Shown here in pieces: positions 24,909 through 33,949 of a stretch of DNA of 64,000 bases. Origin of the DNA: Bacteroidales bacterium (GTDB lineage Bacteria; Bacteroidota; Bacteroidia; Bacteroidales; WCHB1-69); NCBI GenBank assembly GCA_017438945.1, contig JAFRUI010000022.1, positions 62,001-126,000 of the forward strand, in the 5' to 3' direction. The position numbers and the translations under genes are program-made. The notes beneath the pieces were generated by a model. The model searched no databases. It was not told the origin of the DNA and saw only the letters and a list, made by a program, of their open reading frames with translations. Every line of letters begins with the position of its first letter. Position 1 is the first letter of the stretch.

Positions 24909-27851
24909 ATGCCGGAAGAAAAAATAAAAAAGCCGCGATTGGGACAGGCGGCCACAGAGTTTAACGTGTCAATGGATCGTATTGTCGATATCCTGAAAAA
25001 AAACGGACTGGAAATCAGCTCCCCGACTTTGAATTCGAAGTTGACGGAGGAAATGTACCAGTGCCTTCAAAAGGAATTGGCAAAGGACAAAATGGTGAAG
25101 GAAAAATCGGACAAGATTATTCCTTCCAAGATCAAAAAAGAGGAGGTGAAATCCGACTCCCTTGAAAAAGGACATGAGGAGGAACATGACGGCCACATCA
25201 TTATTCATACGACAAAATTGACGGAGGTTCAAAATGCAGAGACTCCGGTGGTACACGTGCCCGATATTAAAATTGTCGGTTCTGTTTCACCTGAATCCTT
25301 GGTGAAAACTTCCAAAAAGAATAATTCCGGCATAACGAAAGAAACGGCAAAGGCTGAACAGGCGGAAACCCAGCAGGAAACTCCGGCAAATCCTCAAGAG
25401 GTGTCTGCCCCTGAAGTCCAGGAAGAGGCTGAACCGATATCCCCGGAAATCGAACCCCAGCCTACGGAAGAAAAACCCGAGCATATTGAGACGGTTGTCC
25501 ATATTTCTGGTCCGGCAATCATCGGAACCATGGATCTGGAAGCGTTAAAACCCAAGAAAAAAGCCTCATCAAAGGAGAAAAAGTCCCAGAAAAAAGAAAA
25601 AGCCCAAGCCAAACCTCAACCCAAGGAGGTCATTGTTGAAACGCCGAAAGAAGAGGTGAAACAGGAACCGGAAGTCACGACTCCCGTTCAAGAGGCTCCT
25701 GAACACATCAAAACTGTGGTAAATCCGCTCAAAGGTCCGAAAATTCTTGGAACGATTGATTTGTCTCTTCTCCAAAGCAACAAGGAAAACGGCAAAAAAG
25801 AGGAACAACGTAATGGCGACAGCCAGGATAAGAAGAAAAAGAAGAGAAAACGTGTTGCAAAACCGGTAAAAGCTGTCAATATCCCGAATGGAAAGGATGA
25901 TAAAACGAAACGGCAAAAACAAGAACCCGAAAAAGTTGAAATTTCTGCCGAAGATATTCATCGCCGTATTAAAGAGACCAAAATGCGTCTCGAAAGCAAC
26001 ACCAAAAAGAATACAACGGCAGCGAAACGTAGAAAAGAAAAACGCCAACTCATACACGAACGTATTGAGGAACAAGAACTTCAAGCTATTGAAGATCAGA
26101 AGACCTTGCGCGTGACCGAGTTCATTACCGCTAATGAATTGGCCACTTTGATGAATGTGGATGTGACAAAGATTATCTCCACATGTATGAGTATCGGGCT
26201 CTTTGTCTCTATCAACCAACGACTTGACGCCGAAAACATTGCCATGCTGGCTGAAGAATTCGGCTTCAATGTGGAATTCATCGATGCGGAAGAAGAGGAA
26301 AATATGAACGACACGGAAACCGATAGCGACGAAGATTTGCAACCCCGCCACCCGATCATCACGGTCATGGGTCACGTGGACCACGGTAAAACATCTTTGT
26401 TGGACTATATCCGCAAGACCAATGTGATTGCCGGTGAGGCTGGTGGTATCACTCAGCACATCGGTGCTTATGAAGTGAGTCTGCCCGATGGACGTAAAAT
26501 CACCTTCCTCGATACTCCTGGTCACGAGGCGTTTACCGCTATGCGTGCCCGCGGTGCCAAGATCACGGACTTATGTATCATCGTGGTCGCCGCTGATGAT
26601 GCCGTGATGCCGCAGACGGTGGAAGCTATAAACCATGCCCAGGCTGCCGGTGTCCCGATGGTGTTCGCCATTACCAAAATTGATAAACCCAATGCCAATC
26701 CCGATAAAATCCGTGAGGAACTGGCCAACATGAACATCCTTGTGGAAGAATGGGGTGGCAAGTACCAATGTCAGGAAATCGACGCCAAACATGGTACCAA
26801 TGTCCAAGAATTGTTGGAAAAAGTGCTGTTAGAAGCTGATTTGCTTGATTTGAAGGCCAATCCGAACCGTCCTGGTGTGGGTGCAGTTATTGAGTCCGCC
26901 TTGGACAAAGGACGTGGTTATGTCGCGAAAGTGCTCGTGCAGAATGGTACACTCTCCGTGGGTGACCCGATTCTTGCAGGAAGCTGCTTCGGCAAGGTGA
27001 AAGCCATGTTTAACGAACGTAATCAGCCCGTGAAATCCGCCGGTCCCGCACAGCCCGTGCTGTTGTTGGGTCTCAACGGTGCCCCGCAGGCCGGTGATAC
27101 ATTCAAGGTTTGCGAGTCTGAACAGGAAGCCCGTGGTATCGCCACGAAACGTGCTCGCCTCGCCCGTGAAATGGGTCTGCGCACGCAAAAGCATGTTACA
27201 CTCGAAGAAATCGGACGCCGTATCGCTATTGGTGACTTCAAGGAACTCAATATTATCGTCAAGGGTGATGTCGATGGTTCTGTGGAAGCTTTGGCCGGTG
27301 AGTTGCTGAAACTCAGTACCGAGCAGGTTCAAGTCAACGTCATCCACAAGTCTGTGGGTCAGGTGACCGAAACCGACGTGATGCTGGCCACCGCATCCAA
27401 TGCACTTATCGTGGCCTTCCAGGTGCGTCCGTCAGCCAATGCCCGTAAGATGGCCGAGGCCGAACAAATCGATATCCGTACATACTCTATTATATATACC
27501 GCTATTAATGAGATTAAAGATGCTATCGCGGGTATGCATTCGCCGGAGATTCGTGAAAAAGTGGTCTGCAACATTGAGATTCGCGAAGTGTTCCACATCT
27601 CCAAGGTTGGCAACGTGGCCGGCTGTATTGTCCTCGATGGAAAATTGCAACGCAGCACTAAGATTCGCCTTATCCGCGACGGTATTGTTATCTACACGGG
27701 TAAACTCGGCTCTTTACGTCGTTTCAAAGACGATGTCAAGGAGGTGGTTGCCGGTCAGGACTGCGGTCTGAACATCGATGGTTGCAACGATATCAAGGTC
27801 GGCGACATTATCGAAGGATACGAGGAATTCGAGGTGGCGTACGGCAAATAG
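24909..27851 (+). CDS. infB: translation initiation factor IF-2
   Basis: IF-2 is the GTPase that brings initiator fMet-tRNA to the 30S subunit and promotes subunit joining. The 980-residue protein starts with an IF2_N-like helical segment ([20 protein letters not shown]), has a long low-complexity Lys/Glu/Pro-rich linker (about 60-400), then a second IF2_N element ([19 protein letters not shown]). The G domain begins near 487 with [14 protein letters not shown] (G1), [12 protein letters not shown] (G2), DTPGHEAF (G3) and TKIDKPN (G4), and domains II-IV follow to the fMet-binding C2 region. Two short motifs, [16 protein letters not shown] and [17 protein letters not shown], are repeated in the linker. 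It is the second gene of a nusA-infB operon. Confidence 0.97.
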   Translation: MPEEKIKKPRLGQAATEFNVSMDRIVDILKKNGLEISSPTLNSKLTEEMYQCLQKELAKDKMVKEKSDKIIPSKIKKEEVKSDSLEKGHEEEHDGHIIIHTTKLTEVQNAETPVVHVPDIKIVGSVSPESLVKTSKKNNSGITKETAKAEQAETQQETPANPQEVSAPEVQEEAEPISPEIEPQPTEEKPEHIETVVHISGPAIIGTMDLEALKPKKKASSKEKKSQKKEKAQAKPQPKEVIVETPKEEVKQEPEVTTPVQEAPEHIKTVVNPLKGPKILGTIDLSLLQSNKENGKKEEQRNGDSQDKKKKKRKRVAKPVKAVNIPNGKDDKTKRQKQEPEKVEISAEDIHRRIKETKMRLESNTKKNTTAAKRRKEKRQLIHERIEEQELQAIEDQKTLRVTEFITANELATLMNVDVTKIISTCMSIGLFVSINQRLDAENIAMLAEEFGFNVEFIDAEEEENMNDTETDSDEDLQPRHPIITVMGHVDHGKTSLLDYIRKTNVIAGEAGGITQHIGAYEVSLPDGRKITFLDTPGHEAFTAMRARGAKITDLCIIVVAADDAVMPQTVEAINHAQAAGVPMVFAITKIDKPNANPDKIREELANMNILVEEWGGKYQCQEIDAKHGTNVQELLEKVLLEADLLDLKANPNRPGVGAVIESALDKGRGYVAKVLVQNGTLSVGDPILAGSCFGKVKAMFNERNQPVKSAGPAQPVLLLGLNGAPQAGDTFKVCESEQEARGIATKRARLAREMGLRTQKHVTLEEIGRRIAIGDFKELNIIVKGDVDGSVEALAGELLKLSTEQVQVNVIHKSVGQVTETDVMLATASNALIVAFQVRPSANARKMAEAEQIDIRTYSIIYTAINEIKDAIAGMHSPEIREKVVCNIEIREVFHISKVGNVAGCIVLDGKLQRSTKIRLIRDGIVIYTGKLGSLRRFKDDVKEVVAGQDCGLNIDGCNDIKVGDIIEGYEEFEVAYGK

Positions 27852-27906
27852 CCGACGAATAATCAGCGAATTTTGCGAATTTAACGAATTTATTTATTAC
27901 AAAATC

Positions 27907-27933
27907 GTAGGGGCGTATTGCATACGCCCCTAT
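27907..27933. repeat. dispersed palindrome, GGGGCGTAT family
   Basis: Arms TAGGGGCGTAT and ATACGCCCCTA around TGC, followed by a T5 run. It is the clearest copy of the family and, with its T-run, could act as the infB transcription terminator. Confidence 0.88.
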
Positions 27934-27940
27934 TTTTGTA

Positions 27941-27975
27941 ATGAATGACGATGAAGACCGATGAATGACGATGAA
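27941..27975. repeat. two 15-bp direct repeats, ATGAATGACGATGAA
   Basis: Two exact copies with a 20-bp period directly beyond the palindrome. A related CGATGAA-rich tract occurs at 56533-56582 on the other strand, also next to the palindrome family. Confidence 0.75.
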
Positions 27976-28113
27976 AAACAAACACGTTTTTGTGTCATTA
28001 ATCCCGATTTTCTGCAAAAAATTAACCATTTTTTGAAAACAAAAACCGACCGTTTTTTATAACGTGTTGAATATCAGAAAGAAAAAATTTTTCAAAAAGT
28101 GTTCATCGTATTG

Positions 28114-28159
28114 ATTAGTGTATTACTTTTGCGGTGTTTTAGTTCGCTAATACACTAAT
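28114..28159. promoter_or_regulatory. candidate operator: 12-bp inverted repeat
   Basis: Perfect arms ATTAGTGTATTA (28114-28125) and TAATACACTAAT (28148-28159) are separated by 22 nt. The left arm overlaps the start of the -7 element and the right arm ends 14 nt before the ATG of the ABC ATPase gene. The likely ligand is the GntR/YtrA-type regulator encoded as the last gene of the operon (30017-30364). Confidence 0.7.
28124..28131 (+). promoter_or_regulatory. -7 element TACTTTTG of the ABC operon
   Basis: TAnnTTTG match followed by C, 42 nt before the ATG at 28174, lying between the two arms of the inverted repeat and overlapping the left arm by two bases. Confidence 0.65.
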
Positions 28160-28173
28160 TAAAAAATAACGAT

Positions 28174-29010
28174 ATGATACAGTTAAGTAATGTAGAATTC
28201 GGGTACGACAAAAACCGCAAGTTATTCAACGGGGTGAATTGGCAGTTGGAGCCCGGCCACCTATACGGATTGCTTGGCCGCAACGGTGCCGGCAAAACTA
28301 CCCTGTTGAAAATCATGACCGGCCTGTTGTTCCCGCAGGCGGGTGATGCCCTCATCGACGGCGAGCCCGCGCACAAACGCACCTCACAACAATTGAGCGA
28401 CATCTATTTCCTCCAAGAGGAGATTTACGTTCCTCATCTGAAAATCAACCAGTTCGAGGCCGCTTTCGCGCCGTTCTATCCCAACTTCAGCCATGAACAG
28501 TTCATGGAATACCTAAGGGAGATGGAGATGGACAACATGCTGGGCTTCATCGACAAGTTCTCGCACGGGCAGAAGAAGAAAGTGATGATTGCGTTCGCAC
28601 TGGCCACTAACGTGCCGCTGCTCATCATGGACGAGCCCACCAACGGTCTCGACATCCCAACCAAGAGCATCTTCCGCAAAATCATGGCTGCTTACGCCGA
28701 TGAGCAGAAGACGGTGATTATCTCCACCCACCAGGTCCGCGACCTGCACAGTCTCATCGATGCGGTCTCCATCCTCGACAACGGCCGCATGATCCTCAAC
28801 GCCTCTGGTGACGTCATCACCGACAAATTGCTGTTCGATGTGAATGACGAAAAATCGGAAGAAGGCAAGGTGTTCTATACCGAGGAGAGCCCGCGTGGAA
28901 TCTATCAGGTGAAGGAAAATGTCAACCACATCGATTCCGCCCTTGATTTGGAACTGCTCTTCAATGCCGCTGTTCAAAACAAGCAGGAATTTACAGAATT
29001 ATTCAAATAA
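28174..29010 (+). CDS. ABC transporter ATP-binding protein
   Basis: A 278-residue ABC ATPase. Walker A is GLLGRNGAGKTTLLKI (about 33-48), the Q-loop region is FLQEEIYVPHLK, the signature is a variant FSHGQKKKVMIAFAL (SHGQK instead of SGGQ), Walker B is LLIMDEPTNGLDIPTKS and the switch His is in IISTHQVRDL. The type belongs to the YtrB/CcmA-like group that works with separate membrane subunits. It heads a four-gene operon with a one-helix protein, a membrane protein and a GntR regulator. By analogy with ytr-type operons it may respond to envelope stress or antimicrobials; the substrate is unknown. Confidence 0.92.
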   Translation: MIQLSNVEFGYDKNRKLFNGVNWQLEPGHLYGLLGRNGAGKTTLLKIMTGLLFPQAGDALIDGEPAHKRTSQQLSDIYFLQEEIYVPHLKINQFEAAFAPFYPNFSHEQFMEYLREMEMDNMLGFIDKFSHGQKKKVMIAFALATNVPLLIMDEPTNGLDIPTKSIFRKIMAAYADEQKTVIISTHQVRDLHSLIDAVSILDNGRMILNASGDVITDKLLFDVNDEKSEEGKVFYTEESPRGIYQVKENVNHIDSALDLELLFNAAVQNKQEFTELFK

Positions 29011-29028
29011 CCTTAAAATCAGAGCATT

Positions 29029-29256
29029 ATGAAAAAATACACTAATAAGATCTTAATCATCACCGCCATAGTTCTGGTGTTGGGCATAATCATCGGTTAT
29101 ACCATCGATTTCCAGACTGGCTACCGCAGTGGCCGAATCAAATACGAGAAAATCGAAAAGGATTCGACGAATGTGCTAAACTTTAATGGTCTGGATGAAA
29201 TAGAGGCATACGCCGATTCCTTATCCGAAAATCAACCCGAAATGTCTCACCAATAA
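29029..29256 (+). CDS. small single-pass membrane protein (75 aa)
   Basis: A 75-residue protein with one transmembrane helix (about residues 8-26, ILIITAIVLVLGIIIGYTI) and a polar, acidic C-terminal half likely facing the periplasm. It lies 18 nt after the ATPase gene and 12 nt before the permease gene, so it is part of the ABC operon. I do not recognise the family. Its position suggests an accessory subunit of the transporter. Confidence 0.7.
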   Translation: MKKYTNKILIITAIVLVLGIIIGYTIDFQTGYRSGRIKYEKIEKDSTNVLNFNGLDEIEAYADSLSENQPEMSHQ

Positions 29257-29268
29257 AATCGTAAAATT

Positions 29269-30015
29269 ATGAACATCAACAATATAATCAAATTAATCAA
29301 GGCCTATTTTTATGAAAACTGGCGGAATGATGTCATCTATTCATTTGGCATCATGGCGGCATTATCGCTACTCATGACGATTATGTCCAGCAGTCCCTAT
29401 CTGACGGAAATAAAAATAGCGGCAGTTGTGTTTATGGTCTATTACCCATGTCGCTTCTTTTCCAAGCTGCACCAGCCTTCAAGCAGGATACACTACCTGA
29501 TGACACCTGCGACCAACGCCGAAAAAGTGGTGACAGGTATGTTTTTGTCCAACATTTATTTCGTGGCAGGCATCGTTTTGTCTGTGCTGATTGGACAGGT
29601 TTTGGGTTATGGAATAGTGAATGTGTATAGTCCGGGTATTTTTGCGCCATGCGGAATCCACAATTTAGGTGAATTCATAAAAGTTCAGATTCCCACCCAT
29701 GGGTTGAACATTCTGTTATTCTTCACCAGTATTTCCACCATGTTCTTTGCCGCCATCTATTTCAAGAAGAGTCCGTTCTGGAAACTGATGTTGACGGGTT
29801 TCGTCGTTTCATTGGTTTTGGGAGCCCTCATGGCGGGTACTGAATGGCTGAATGCCTTGGCGGTGGTTCCTGCGGAGATTCGCAACGGAAACTATTATAA
29901 AACAGAGCATTATATTGCAACATCCAAAGACTGGTTCCCGTATGTTGCCTGCTGTATGTCGATTGTCTATTTCTACGCAATGAGTTTTTTGAGAATGAGA
30001 GAAACGGAGGCATAG
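29269..30015 (+). CDS. ABC-type membrane protein (permease candidate)
   Basis: A 248-residue integral membrane protein with about six hydrophobic helices (for example FGIMAALSLLMTIMSSS, YFVAGIVLSVLIGQVLGYG, MLTGFVVSLVLGALMAG, VACCMSIVYFYAMSFL). The short motif RIHYLMTPATNAEKVV after the second helix is common in Bacteroidales ABC-2-like permeases of this operon type. It probably pairs with the ATPase at 28174-29010. The GntR gene begins one base after its stop codon. Confidence 0.78.
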   Translation: MNINNIIKLIKAYFYENWRNDVIYSFGIMAALSLLMTIMSSSPYLTEIKIAAVVFMVYYPCRFFSKLHQPSSRIHYLMTPATNAEKVVTGMFLSNIYFVAGIVLSVLIGQVLGYGIVNVYSPGIFAPCGIHNLGEFIKVQIPTHGLNILLFFTSISTMFFAAIYFKKSPFWKLMLTGFVVSLVLGALMAGTEWLNALAVVPAEIRNGNYYKTEHYIATSKDWFPYVACCMSIVYFYAMSFLRMRETEA

Positions 30016-30016
30016 T

Positions 30017-30364
30017 ATGGATTTCAAGAGCACACAAACCATCTACCGGCAGATCGAGCATTGGGTTTACGAGCAGGTCCTGTCGGGCGCGTGGAAGCCG
30101 GGCGAGCGAGCCAAGTCGGTGCGCGAGCTGGCCGTCGCCTTCGAGGTGAACCCCAACACCGTCATGCGCTCCTACGAACGTCTTCAGAACCAAGAGATTA
30201 TCACCAACAAGCGCGGCATCGGCTTCTTCGTCAACGAGGACGCCCCCGAGAAAATCCACGCCCTCCGCAAGAAGGAGTTCATGGAGGAGGAGGTGCCGGA
30301 GTTTCTGAAGAATATGAGGCTGCTGGGAATCACGATGGAGGAAATCATGGCAGTTAGTAATTAG
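30017..30364 (+). CDS. GntR-family (YtrA-type) transcriptional regulator
   Basis: A 115-residue regulator with a winged helix of the GntR family (about 8-75: IYRQIEHWVYEQVLSGAWKP, RAKSVRELAVAFEVNPNTVM, RSYERLQNQEIITNKRGIGF) and only a short helical tail, as in the YtrA subfamily where the tail mediates dimerisation. It is the last gene of the ABC operon, one base after the permease stop. YtrA-type proteins normally repress their own operon and are released by envelope-acting compounds; the 12-bp inverted repeat at 28114-28159 is the obvious candidate site. Its last two codons and stop are the first unit of a heptamer array. Confidence 0.92.
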   Translation: MDFKSTQTIYRQIEHWVYEQVLSGAWKPGERAKSVRELAVAFEVNPNTVMRSYERLQNQEIITNKRGIGFFVNEDAPEKIHALRKKEFMEEEVPEFLKNMRLLGITMEEIMAVSN

Positions 30365-30388
30365 TAATTAGTAGTTAGTAGTTGGTAG
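30354..30388. repeat. heptamer array TTAGTAR, five units, starting at the GntR stop codon
   Basis: TTAGTAA, TTAGTAA, TTAGTAG, TTAGTAG, TTGGTAG in tandem. The stop TAG of the regulator falls across the first two units. Confidence 0.85.
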
Positions 30389-30412
30389 TTATGGCGAAAA
30401 GGAAATAATATG

Positions 30413-30420
30413 TACTTTTG
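30413..30420 (+). promoter_or_regulatory. -7 element TACTTTTG of the subtilisin gene
   Basis: TAnnTTTG followed by C. It lies between two heptamer arrays of opposite orientation and predicts a leader of about 85 nt. Confidence 0.6.
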
Positions 30421-30465
30421 CAGTTTATTACGTATAGTTAATATTAACGAATCGCGATACAACTG

Positions 30466-30493
30466 CTAATTGCTAACTACTAACTTCTAACTG
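30466..30493. repeat. heptamer array CTAACTA, four units (inverse of 30354-30388)
   Basis: CTAATTG, CTAACTA, CTAACTT, CTAACTG: the reverse complement of the TTAGTAG-type unit. It lies in the 5' leader of the subtilisin gene and could pair with the upstream array only in DNA or in a read-through RNA. Confidence 0.8.
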
Positions 30494-30511
30494 AAAATAA
30501 ATTTCTTACAT

Positions 30512-32776
30512 ATGAAAAAAGTAACAATCTTTATCATCCTCTTCTGCACCGTTCTCGGAATTGCGAGTGCGCAGAACAGCTATTGGGTGTTCTTCACGGA
30601 CAAGCAGAACACCACATTCGATCCGTATCAGTACTTTGATGCGAAGGCCATCGAGCGTTACGCGCAGTGTGGCGCAGACCTCTATGACATCACCAACTAT
30701 CCCGTGAACAGCCACTATGCCGCGCAGGTGGAGACCGCTTGTGAGGAGCTGGTGGGCACGTCGCGGTGGCTCAACGCGGCCGGTGTGACGGCCACGGAGG
30801 AACAGATCGCCATTATCCGGCAATTTCCCTTCGTGGCGGGCATCCAGCTGATTGCCAGCGATATGGAAGTCGCTGAAGAGCAAATCACCGAAGACAGGGT
30901 CCCCCTCTCCACGGAGCAGGTCAGTATCCACCACGGGGAGTTGTTCCAGCAGCACGACATCAGCGGCAAGGGCGTGCGTGTGGCGATATTCGACGCCGGT
31001 TTCCCGGATGTGGATACCCACCCCGCGTTTCAGCATCTGCGCGACAACAAGCAGATTGTCAAGACTTGGAACTTCGTGAAGAAGAAAGAGAATGTGTATG
31101 AAGCCAACTCGCACGGTCGCATGGTGCTGAGCTGCATTGCGGGCAAATACGGAAACCAGCTCCTCGGCATGGCTCCCGATGCGCAGTTCCTGTTGGCCCG
31201 CACCGAGGTGGCCTCCGAGCCGAAAAAGGAGGAGGTCTGGTGGGTGCAGGCACTCGAATGGGCCGATCAGAACGGTGCCGACATCGTGAACAGCTCCCTC
31301 GGCTACGGCAAACAGCGCTATATGCTCAAGCACATGGATGGCAAGACCTCGATGGTGGCCAAGGCCGCCAACACCGCCGCCCGCAAGGGCATTTTGGTGT
31401 GCAACTCCATGGGTAACGAGGGTACCGACAACGAATGGAAGATGCTCATCACCCCCGCCGATGCCGACAGCATTTTGTCGGTGGGTGCCGTGAAAAGTTT
31501 AGATGTCATCGCCAGTTTCAGTTCGTTCGGTCCTACGGCTGACGGTCGCATGAAGCCCAATGTGGTGGCCTTGGGCGAAAATAACTTGGTGGCCGGCAGC
31601 AAAGGCAACTTCACGAGGGCATCCGGCACCTCCTTCTCCTCCCCGATGATGGCCGGTTTCGCCGCATGCGTCAAGCAGTTGCACCCCGAGTACACCGCCT
31701 GGCAGCTGAAGACCGAGATTGAGAAGTCCGGCAACCACTATCCCTACTTCGACTACGCGTTCGGTTACGGTGTGCCGCAAGCCGGCTACTTCTTCGGCGA
31801 AAAGCCCGAAGTGAAGGACAATCTGACGCTCTATGAGAATGAAAAGTCGATTTATGTCACCTCCAAAGACCCCGAATCCAAGATTTTCTTCAAGATTGTG
31901 AATGGCGACGGCACAATAGAACGATACAGTGAATCCACGTTGTATAATGGAAGGAATGTGGACGATGTAGGACAATCGTTGGAATTTCCCAAATATTGGT
32001 TGAAAGAAGGGCAGACATTGGAAATCTGGAGCGATGGTCAGCATTTGAAACATCTTTATGGTCAGAAGACGCTGCCCAAGGTGGATAGTCTGGTGGCGGC
32101 GGAGTCCCGTTCAGCCAACTGCAACCGTCGTTTCGACACGCCTGATAACGACATTTACAAACGCGGGATTCTGGACAAGTATAAATTTAGTTTCGTGCTG
32201 AATGCTTCGTTCATGATCCCCACGCAATGGCAAGCTCCGGGAGCGGGACCCTTGCGCGACAAAAACGGCGCATCCCGTTCGTTGACCGTGGCTTTCGACA
32301 ACAGTTGGAAGTTGGCGCGGGCGTACGGTCTGGGATTCCGTATCGGTTTCGGTTCCTCCTGGTATGCCGTGGACCGTCTTCTTTTGCCAGCCGATATGAT
32401 GCCGGCAACGATGGAGGGTATCCATACGGAAAAAAACAACCTTAAGGTGACGAAATTCGATCTTGAACTGTTCCAACGTTTCTTCTTGGGCAACACCGCA
32501 ATGGAAAATTGGTACTTGGATACGGGCATTTTCGGTGAGTGGAACACCGGTGGCCGCTATAAATTCGCCGGAAACAGAGGCAAGGAGTTTTTCACCTATG
32601 AGAAGTCCGAATATATGCTTGATAAGATGAACAGGTTTGATTACGGTGTCCGCTTGCGCGTGGGTATCACGAGACGGTTCGCCATCTATGGTCAGTACCG
32701 TATCTCCAACCTGTTGAAAAAGAACCTTTATTCGAACGATTTGCCAAAATGGGAGATCGGAATCCAATTGTTCTAA
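30512..32776 (+). CDS. exported subtilisin-like (S8) protease with C-terminal outer-membrane barrel
   Basis: A 754-residue protein. In order: signal peptide (KKVTIFIILFCTVLGIASA), a prodomain-like segment (about 22-115, SYWVFFTDKQNTTFDPYQYF), and the S8 catalytic domain (about 150-430) with Asp161 in VAIFDAGF, His201 in NSHGRMV, oxyanion Asn302 in SMGNEG and Ser374 in RASGTSFSSPMMAG. After a beta-rich linker (about 435-520), residues about 530-754 alternate polar and aromatic residues (YGLGFRIGFGSSWYAVD, WYLDTGIFGEWNTGGRY, FDYGVRLRVGITRRFAIYG) and end in WEIGIQLF, the C-terminal Phe typical of outer-membrane barrels. No T9SS sorting domain is present. I infer a protease anchored in the outer membrane by its own barrel. 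Confidence 0.85.
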   Translation: MKKVTIFIILFCTVLGIASAQNSYWVFFTDKQNTTFDPYQYFDAKAIERYAQCGADLYDITNYPVNSHYAAQVETACEELVGTSRWLNAAGVTATEEQIAIIRQFPFVAGIQLIASDMEVAEEQITEDRVPLSTEQVSIHHGELFQQHDISGKGVRVAIFDAGFPDVDTHPAFQHLRDNKQIVKTWNFVKKKENVYEANSHGRMVLSCIAGKYGNQLLGMAPDAQFLLARTEVASEPKKEEVWWVQALEWADQNGADIVNSSLGYGKQRYMLKHMDGKTSMVAKAANTAARKGILVCNSMGNEGTDNEWKMLITPADADSILSVGAVKSLDVIASFSSFGPTADGRMKPNVVALGENNLVAGSKGNFTRASGTSFSSPMMAGFAACVKQLHPEYTAWQLKTEIEKSGNHYPYFDYAFGYGVPQAGYFFGEKPEVKDNLTLYENEKSIYVTSKDPESKIFFKIVNGDGTIERYSESTLYNGRNVDDVGQSLEFPKYWLKEGQTLEIWSDGQHLKHLYGQKTLPKVDSLVAAESRSANCNRRFDTPDNDIYKRGILDKYKFSFVLNASFMIPTQWQAPGAGPLRDKNGASRSLTVAFDNSWKLARAYGLGFRIGFGSSWYAVDRLLLPADMMPATMEGIHTEKNNLKVTKFDLELFQRFFLGNTAMENWYLDTGIFGEWNTGGRYKFAGNRGKEFFTYEKSEYMLDKMNRFDYGVRLRVGITRRFAIYGQYRISNLLKKNLYSNDLPKWEIGIQLF

Positions 32777-32843
32777 TGACGTAAGACTTATGAAAAACCG
32801 CGTTCCAATCTCATAGCCATTAATCCCGGGGCGCGGGAAACCA

Positions 32844-32880
32844 AAACCGCAGAGATGCTTTTTGATTCTCTGCGGTTTAT
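32844..32880 (+). terminator. intrinsic terminator of the subtilisin gene
   Basis: AAACCGCAGAGA pairs perfectly with TCTCTGCGGTTT across an 11-nt loop, followed by AT-rich sequence. It lies about 70 nt after the stop codon. Confidence 0.85.
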
Positions 32881-32885
32881 TTGTG

Positions 32886-32920
32886 TTAAGACTTAGGACT
32901 TAAGACTTGAGATCTAAGAC
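32886..32920. repeat. heptamer array TTAAGAC, five units
   Basis: TTAAGAC, TTAGGAC, TTAAGAC, TTGAGAT, CTAAGAC in tandem, a few bases beyond the subtilisin terminator. Confidence 0.85.
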
Positions 32921-32937
32921 GTTTGGGGGTGATAGTT

Positions 32938-32993
32938 GCCAATGGCTAATAGCCAAAAGCTAACAGCTAAAGGCCAACAGCCAATAGCCATAG
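32938..32993. repeat. heptamer array GCYAAYA, eight units
   Basis: GCCAATG, GCTAATA, GCCAAAA, GCTAACA, GCTAAAG, GCCAACA, GCCAATA, GCCATAG in tandem, 17 bases from the miaA stop codon. It is a second, different array only 17 bp from the previous one. Confidence 0.88.
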
Positions 32994-33010
32994 TCATAGT
33001 CGCTATATCT

Positions 33011-33949
33011 TTACGGAATACAAATCCCGTCCTCCCGCAACCAAGCGTAAATATGTCGGAACTTTTCCTCCTCCGGCAAGTCCGCATCTACCCAGCGGAT
33101 GTTGAATCCCATGCGTTCCATGCGGCGGAACCAGGTCATCTGCCGTTTGGAGAATTGGTGGATGGCGGTGTTGAGTTGCGAGACCATATCGCCGTAGTGC
33201 AGTTCGCCTATAAGATATTGGGTGATAAACTTATACTCTAATCCGTAACGAATAAGTCGTTCGGGCGGGATGCCTTCGTCAAGGAGGGCTCTCACCTCAT
33301 CGACCATACCTTCCTGCAAACGGGCCTGCAGGCGTCGCGTGATGCGCTCGCGGATGTGGTTGCGTTCGCCGCACATTCCGATGATGGCGGAATCCAGCGG
33401 CTTTACGCGCTCGCTCAGTTCGGGATGCTTGGCGTAGTAGTCCTCAATCTCGATGGCGCGGATCAGGCGTGGTCGTTCGGACGTGTCGGTGTCGTTGTGC
33501 AGGGATTTGTAGGCGGCGAGCATCTCCGTCAGTTCCTCATCGGTATGGGTTTCCAACTCGCGACGCAGTTCGGGGTTTTCGGGTACGGGGAAGAGCCGGT
33601 AGCCGCGCAGCACGGCCTCCACGTACATGCCGCTGCCACCGCACAGCACGATGCGATGGCCTCGCGTGCGGATGCCTTCCATCGCTTCGTATGCCGCCTG
33701 CTGGTAACGGAACACGTTGTATTCCACGCCGGGCTCTTCAATGTCAATGAGATGATAGGGGATGGGATGGCCATTGTATTGATACTCTGACAAATCCTTT
33801 CCGGAACCGATGTCCATACGGCGGAACACCTGCCGGGAGTCGGCGCTCACAATCTCGCCACCCAACTCGGCCGCGATGCGCACCGCCACACCGGTCTTGC
33901 CTGTGGCGGTTGGACCTAATACGGTGATTATCGGTTCTTTAGCAATCAT
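33011..33949 (-). CDS. miaA: tRNA dimethylallyltransferase
   Basis: MiaA transfers a dimethylallyl group to A37 of tRNAs reading UNN codons. The 312-residue protein shows the P-loop VLGPTATGKTGVAVRIA, the DSRQVFRRMDIGSGKD motif, PYHLIDIEEPGVEYNVFRYQ, GGSGMYVEAVLRGY and the insertion domain ending in TWFRRM (KRQMTWFRR). Its length is usual. The start codon overlaps the stop of the phosphoesterase gene by 4 bases, making it the third gene of an rlmB-phosphoesterase-miaA operon, two of whose genes modify stable RNA. Confidence 0.95.
   Translation of the reverse strand: MIAKEPIITVLGPTATGKTGVAVRIAAELGGEIVSADSRQVFRRMDIGSGKDLSEYQYNGHPIPYHLIDIEEPGVEYNVFRYQQAAYEAMEGIRTRGHRIVLCGGSGMYVEAVLRGYRLFPVPENPELRRELETHTDEELTEMLAAYKSLHNDTDTSERPRLIRAIEIEDYYAKHPELSERVKPLDSAIIGMCGERNHIRERITRRLQARLQEGMVDEVRALLDEGIPPERLIRYGLEYKFITQYLIGELHYGDMVSQLNTAIHQFSKRQMTWFRRMERMGFNIRWVDADLPEEEKFRHIYAWLREDGICIP

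Larger units (their letters stand above)
27852..28173. other. intergenic region between infB and the ABC operon
   Basis: This 322-base stretch holds, in order, a GGGGCGTAT palindrome, a 20-bp-period direct repeat, an AT-rich tract, and the promoter/operator of the ABC operon. No gene is apparent. Confidence 0.8.

Noticed and set aside
30354..30493. CRISPR-like array
   Set aside because: The units are 7 bp without spacers and there are no cas genes; they are simple tandem repeats.
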